From NCBI GenBank assembly GCA_036258055.1, contig DATAEK010000288.1, positions 1-8,351 on the forward strand: DNA of 8,351 bases, written 5' to 3'. This DNA is from DATAEK01 sp036258055. Its GTDB lineage: Bacteria > Acidobacteriota > Vicinamibacteria > Vicinamibacterales > 2-12-FULL-66-21. How positions within the stretch are numbered: the first letter of the stretch is position 1; each line of letters begins with the position of its first letter. The position numbers and the translations under genes were made by a program. The notes beneath the pieces are model-generated. The model did not search any database, was not told where the DNA came from, and saw only the letters and a list, made by a program, of their open reading frames with translations. Below are positions 6,022 to 8,351 of the stretch, piece by piece.

Positions 6022-7017
6022 TTACGCGTACCGGAGCTTGACGGCGTCGCGAACCCGCTCCATGGTTTCGTGCGCGATCGCACGCGCCTTCTTCGAACCT
6101 TCCTCGAGAATCTCCCGGATCGATGACGGTCTGGCCAGGACGTCGGCGCGCCGCGCGCGCATCGGATCGAGCTGGGCGTTCAACGCCTTCGCCAGCTTCG
6201 TTTTGACTTCGACGTCACCAACCTTGCCCGCCCGATAGCGCGCCTTCAGATCGTCGACCTCCGCCGTGTCCGGGTTGAACGCATCATGGTACATGAACAC
6301 CGGGTTCCCCTCGACGGTGCCCGGGATGTCGGCCCGGACGCGCTTGGGATCCGTGTACATCTGCATCACCTTCTTGCGCACGGTCTCGGCGTCATCCGAC
6401 AAGTGAATGGTGTTCCCGACGCTCTTGCTCATTTTCTTGTCGCCGTCGAGGCCCGGCAGGCGAGAGATCTTGGTCAGCTTCGGCTGTGGTTCGACGAGCA
6501 CGTGGCCGAAGACGTTGTTGAACCGCCGGACGACCTCGCGCGCCAGCTCGAGGTGCGCCACTTGGTCGTCGCCGACCGGCACAAACTGCGCGTCGTACAT
6601 CGTCACGTCGGCCGTTTGGAGGAGAGGGTACCCGAGAAACCCCAGCGTGGAGAGATCCTTCTCGGTCAGTGCCTCCTGCTGCTCCTTGTACGTGGGGACG
6701 CGCTCGAGCCAGGGGACCGGCACAACCATCGACAGGAGCAGGAACAGCTCGGCGTGCTCCGGGACAAGCGACTGAACAAAAAACGTACTCCGCGCTGGGT
6801 CGAGTCCAGCGGCAATCCAGTCGGCGACGTTGTCGGAGGCGTACTCGGTCACCCGGCTCGTGTCGGCGTAGTCGCTCGTCAGCGCATGCCAATCCGCCAC
6901 GAAATAGAAGCAGTCGTACTGGTCCTGGAGCGCTACCCAATTCTTGAGCGCGCCTACGAGGTGTCCAAGATGCAGCTTGCCAGTCGGGCGCATGCCCGAA
7001 ACCACCCGCGGCTTCAC
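6022..7017 (-). CDS. trpS: Tryptophanyl-tRNA synthetase
   Basis: TrpS is the class I synthetase that charges tRNA-Trp with tryptophan using ATP in the cytoplasm. The 331 residues match the usual bacterial length. The N-terminus has VSGMRPTGKLHLGHLVGAL (6-24): GMRPTG is the family opening and HLGH (16-19) is the HIGH-type ATP signature. YFVADWHALTSDY (38-50) and LGYPLLQTADVTMYDA (128-143) line the tryptophan pocket, and PVGDDQVAHLELAREV (147-162) is the conserved downstream block. KMSKS (195-199) is intact. The start is GTG at 7015-7017, giving the standard N-terminus MKPRVVSGMRPTG. It overlaps the TGA of the upstream M50 gene by four bases (GTGA on the minus strand), a typical translational-coupling arrangement. 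scpA follows after 14 bp. No leader or T-box-like structure is possible in such a tight junction. Confidence 0.97.
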   Translation of the reverse strand: MKPRVVSGMRPTGKLHLGHLVGALKNWVALQDQYDCFYFVADWHALTSDYADTSRVTEYASDNVADWIAAGLDPARSTFFVQSLVPEHAELFLLLSMVVPVPWLERVPTYKEQQEALTEKDLSTLGFLGYPLLQTADVTMYDAQFVPVGDDQVAHLELAREVVRRFNNVFGHVLVEPQPKLTKISRLPGLDGDKKMSKSVGNTIHLSDDAETVRKKVMQMYTDPKRVRADIPGTVEGNPVFMYHDAFNPDTAEVDDLKARYRAGKVGDVEVKTKLAKALNAQLDPMRARRADVLARPSSIREILEEGSKKARAIAHETMERVRDAVKLRYA

Positions 7018-7628
7018 GGGAGCAGGATCCTCTCGAAGAATTCGGTCGGGGGCAGGACGACCGCGCTCAACACGCCGGTCAGCATGAGGGCGTAGAGCAG
7101 AATGAATCCGTACTGCCGCAACGCGATGAACATGCCGGCCGCCTGCGGCGGGAGCAGGCCCGCGAGCACGTTGCCGCCGTCGAGCGGCGGAATCGGCACG
7201 AGGTTGAAGAACGCGAGCAGCAGGTTGATGCTGACGTACCCGTACAGCATCTTCTGCAGCAGTCCAACATCGGCACCGGACGCCATGATCACCCGCAGAA
7301 TCATCGCGCCGACGATGGCTTGCGCGATGTTGCTCAACGGTCCGGCGGCAGCCACCAGCATGAAGTCACGGCGGCCGTTGCGCAGCCGACGGATGTCCAC
7401 TGGCACGGGCTTCGCCCAGCCGATGATCGGCAGCCCACTGTAGGCCGCCAGAAGCGGCAACAGCACGGTGCCAATTGGATCGATGTGGACGATCGGATTC
7501 AGCGACATCCGGCCCAGCAGGCGCGCGGTCGGATCGCCGAGGCGGTTCGCTGTCCACGCGTGTGCCGCCTCATGAATCGTGAGCGACAGCAGCACGATCG
7601 CGAATTCGATCAGGATGAACGTGAGCAA
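7014..7628 (-). CDS. Site-2-type (M50) integral membrane metalloprotease
   Basis: The 204-residue polytopic protein is the small M50B-like type without a PDZ domain. The zinc site HEAAH has His19, Glu20 and His23 in the first membrane helix. The third ligand is Asp150 in NLVPIPPLDGG (142-152), the NPDG-type motif. Other family blocks are NRLGDPTARLLGRMSLNPIVHIDPIGT (28-54) and AAAGPLSNIAQA (93-104). Hydrophobic segments lie near 4-18, 52-64, 91-115, 131-147 and 168-192. Such proteases cleave transmembrane segments of regulators, but the substrate here is unknown. The first available start is TTG at 7626-7628, and the zinc motif at residue 19 leaves no room for a later one; no clear Shine-Dalgarno is seen, so the exact start is uncertain. 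It heads the operon with trpS-scpA-scpB-rluB, a neighbourhood recurring in several phyla. Confidence 0.9.
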   Translation of the reverse strand: MLTFILIEFAIVLLSLTIHEAAHAWTANRLGDPTARLLGRMSLNPIVHIDPIGTVLLPLLAAYSGLPIIGWAKPVPVDIRRLRNGRRDFMLVAAAGPLSNIAQAIVGAMILRVIMASGADVGLLQKMLYGYVSINLLLAFFNLVPIPPLDGGNVLAGLLPPQAAGMFIALRQYGFILLYALMLTGVLSAVVLPPTEFFERILLP

Positions 7629-7655
7629 GGAACGGGAGCTACTGGAAAACCGATG

Positions 7656-7668
7656 CCGAGGGCCTCGG
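7656..7668. promoter_or_regulatory. 13-bp palindrome in the leader of the M50-trpS-scpAB-rluB operon
   Basis: CCGAGG-G-CCTCGG is a perfect odd-length palindrome. It lies just downstream of the transcription start predicted from the candidate promoter and 27 bp upstream of the TTG start codon. As DNA it could be an operator for a dimeric repressor; as RNA it would fold into a 5-bp hairpin. The symmetry is visible, the role is inferred. Confidence 0.3.
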
Positions 7669-7677
7669 AGACGCTAC

Positions 7678-7706
7678 AGAGTACGGCAAATCTCCTGATT
7701 CTTCAA
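7678..7706 (-). promoter_or_regulatory. Candidate sigma70-type promoter of the M50-trpS-scpAB-rluB operon
   Basis: On the minus strand TTGAAG (7701-7706) and TACTCT (7678-7683) are separated by exactly 17 bp, the optimal spacing. The -35 matches TTGACA at four of six positions; the -10 matches TATAAT at three, including the important first T, A and last T. The start point would fall near 7671, about 43 nt before the TTG. It is in the only sizeable gap (102 bp) upstream of the operon. Confidence 0.42.
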
Positions 7707-7730
7707 GCGTTTATCACCGGGAGCGTCGAT

Positions 7731-8351
7731 TCACGCCCGGGCCGCGAAGTGCGCGAGCACGGCATCGGCGCTGCGCGCGCCGACCACGCGCACGAGCTCC
7801 TCGCGCGTGGCGCGCCGCACGCCGGCGAGACTGCCGAACGCGGTGAGCAGCGCCTTCCGCCGGCGCGGCCCGATGCCGGCAATCGCGTCGAGATCGGATC
7901 GCAGGTCACGTGATTTGCGCGACTGGCGATGGAAGGTCACGGCGAAGCGATGCGCTTCGTCGCGGATCCGCTGGATGAGCAGCAGCGCCGCGCTCTCGTG
8001 CGCTAACGCGATCGCCTCGTCACGATCGCGCGTGAAGAGCAGTTCTTCTTTCTTCGCGATGCCCACGGCCACCAGCCGTCCCAGGCCGAGCTCCTCGAGC
8101 GCGGCATACGCCGCCGAGAGCTGACCTTTGCCGCCGTCGATCAGGATCAGGTCGGGGAACGGCCCGCCCGCTTCGACCATCTTCTGATACCGCCGGAGGA
8201 CGACTTCGTGCATGGCGGCGAAGTCGTTGTTCAGTGCGCGCGGGGCCCCACCCCCGCGCGCTGCCGCTGCGCGGCTCGCCGACTCGCCGCTCGCGGCGGC
8301 CGCGGGCGCTGGCGATTCACCGACAGCCCTCGGGTCAACCCCGATCGCCAT
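7731..8351 (-). CDS. uvrC: Excinuclease ABC subunit C, C-terminal part (5' end outside window)
   Basis: UvrC makes the two incisions around a lesion in nucleotide excision repair, after UvrAB loads it. Only the last 206 residues are in the window; the frame continues past the right edge, so the M at 8349-8351 is probably internal. The RNase H-like domain responsible for the 5' cut is visible as NDFAAMHEVVLRRY (42-55 of the visible part), FPDLILIDGGKGQL (65-78, Asp72 catalytic) and IQRIRDEAHRFAVTFHR (126-142, His134 catalytic). The tail carries the two helix-hairpin-helix DNA-binding motifs, starting LDAIAGIGPRRRKALLTAFGS. Immediately before NNDFAAM the family should have a YRRF/YRKF strand plus a short loop. 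Here at least 38 residues of Ala/Gly/Ser/Arg-rich sequence occupy that place, so the protein carries an insertion. All other visible blocks are intact, so the protein is probably functional. Confidence 0.95.
   Translation of the reverse strand: MAIGVDPRAVGESPAPAAAASGESASRAAAARGGGAPRALNNDFAAMHEVVLRRYQKMVEAGGPFPDLILIDGGKGQLSAAYAALEELGLGRLVAVGIAKKEELLFTRDRDEAIALAHESAALLLIQRIRDEAHRFAVTFHRQSRKSRDLRSDLDAIAGIGPRRRKALLTAFGSLAGVRRATREELVRVVGARSADAVLAHFAARA
8236..8261. repeat. Perfect 10-bp GC-only inverted repeat inside uvrC, REP-like hairpin
   Basis: GCGCGCGGGG (8236-8245) and CCCCGCGCGC (8252-8261) are exact reverse complements separated by the 6-nt loop CCCCAC. On the coding strand the hairpin encodes the ARGGGAPRA part of the low-complexity insertion in UvrC. 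It is the longest all-GC perfect hairpin I found in the window, and it lies in the middle of a coding region where codon use would not require it. I call it REP-like by form only; copy number elsewhere in the genome cannot be judged here. Confidence 0.55.

Noticed and set aside
5201..6238. Open frame of 345 codons on the plus strand across scpA and the trpS end
   Set aside because: It is antisense to two certain genes, has no recognisable domain, and GC-rich third positions commonly leave the complementary frame open.
6286..7095. Open frame of 269 codons on the plus strand antisense to trpS
   Set aside because: TrpS motifs are intact on the other strand; this frame is a compositional shadow.
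7775..7813. Imperfect inverted repeat in the uvrC helix-hairpin-helix region (gcgcgc...ccacgcg against cgcgtggcgcgc)
   Set aside because: It has a 3-nt bulge, lies in well conserved coding sequence rich in Arg and Ala codons, and such matches are expected by chance at this GC content.
1..8351. CRISPR array, insertion sequence, tRNA, rRNA or prophage module
   Set aside because: No regularly spaced identical repeats, transposase or integrase motifs, terminal inverted repeats or RNA-gene signatures were seen on either strand.

Overview
The window looks like chromosomal core-genome DNA from a GC-rich, non-proteobacterial soil-type bacterium. I infer Acidobacteriota, possibly the Vicinamibacteria branch. 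The basis is high GC in every gene, GTG and TTG starts, a DUF6335-like protein, a planctomycete/acidobacterial-type PQQ-like beta-propeller with a WPQWRGP motif, and the gene order M50 protease - trpS - scpA - scpB - rluB. No search was run, so the phylum is a judgement, not a measurement.

Layout from left to right. At 1-282 (+) is the C-terminal part of a DUF6335-like protein cut by the left edge. It converges on a secreted PQQ-like propeller protein (319-1641, -), with a perfect 10-bp hairpin at the junction. Upstream of the propeller gene, on the same strand, is cmk (cytidylate kinase, 1706-2374, -). A membrane-anchored alpha/beta hydrolase (2425-3582, +) is transcribed divergently from cmk across a 50-bp gap that carries back-to-back -10-like boxes. 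It converges on the end of the next block.

That block is a tight minus-strand operon, read from high to low coordinates: M50 site-2-type protease (7014-7628), trpS (6022-7017), scpA (5063-6007), scpB (4396-5034), rluB-type pseudouridine synthase (3638-4372). The genes overlap by 4 bp or are spaced 14, 28 and 23 bp apart. A candidate promoter lies upstream of the protease gene at 7678-7706. At the right edge (7731-8351, -) is the C-terminal third or so of uvrC, which continues off the window.

Functionally this is housekeeping: excision repair (UvrC), tryptophan charging (TrpS), chromosome condensation and segregation (ScpA/ScpB with SMC), rRNA pseudouridylation, and CMP/dCMP phosphorylation. 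The accessory-looking parts are the plus-strand hydrolase that separates rluB from cmk, the propeller gene behind cmk, and the DUF6335-like gene. I see no mobile element, CRISPR array, tRNA or rRNA.

I do not see a new multi-gene system. The oddest signals are small-scale: an Ala/Gly-rich insertion in uvrC built around a perfect 10-bp GC hairpin, a degenerate 21-bp (7-codon) repeat forming the tail of ScpA and reaching past its stop codon, and several palindromes placed exactly at gene junctions. All intergenic gaps are about 100 bp or less, so there is no long empty stretch.
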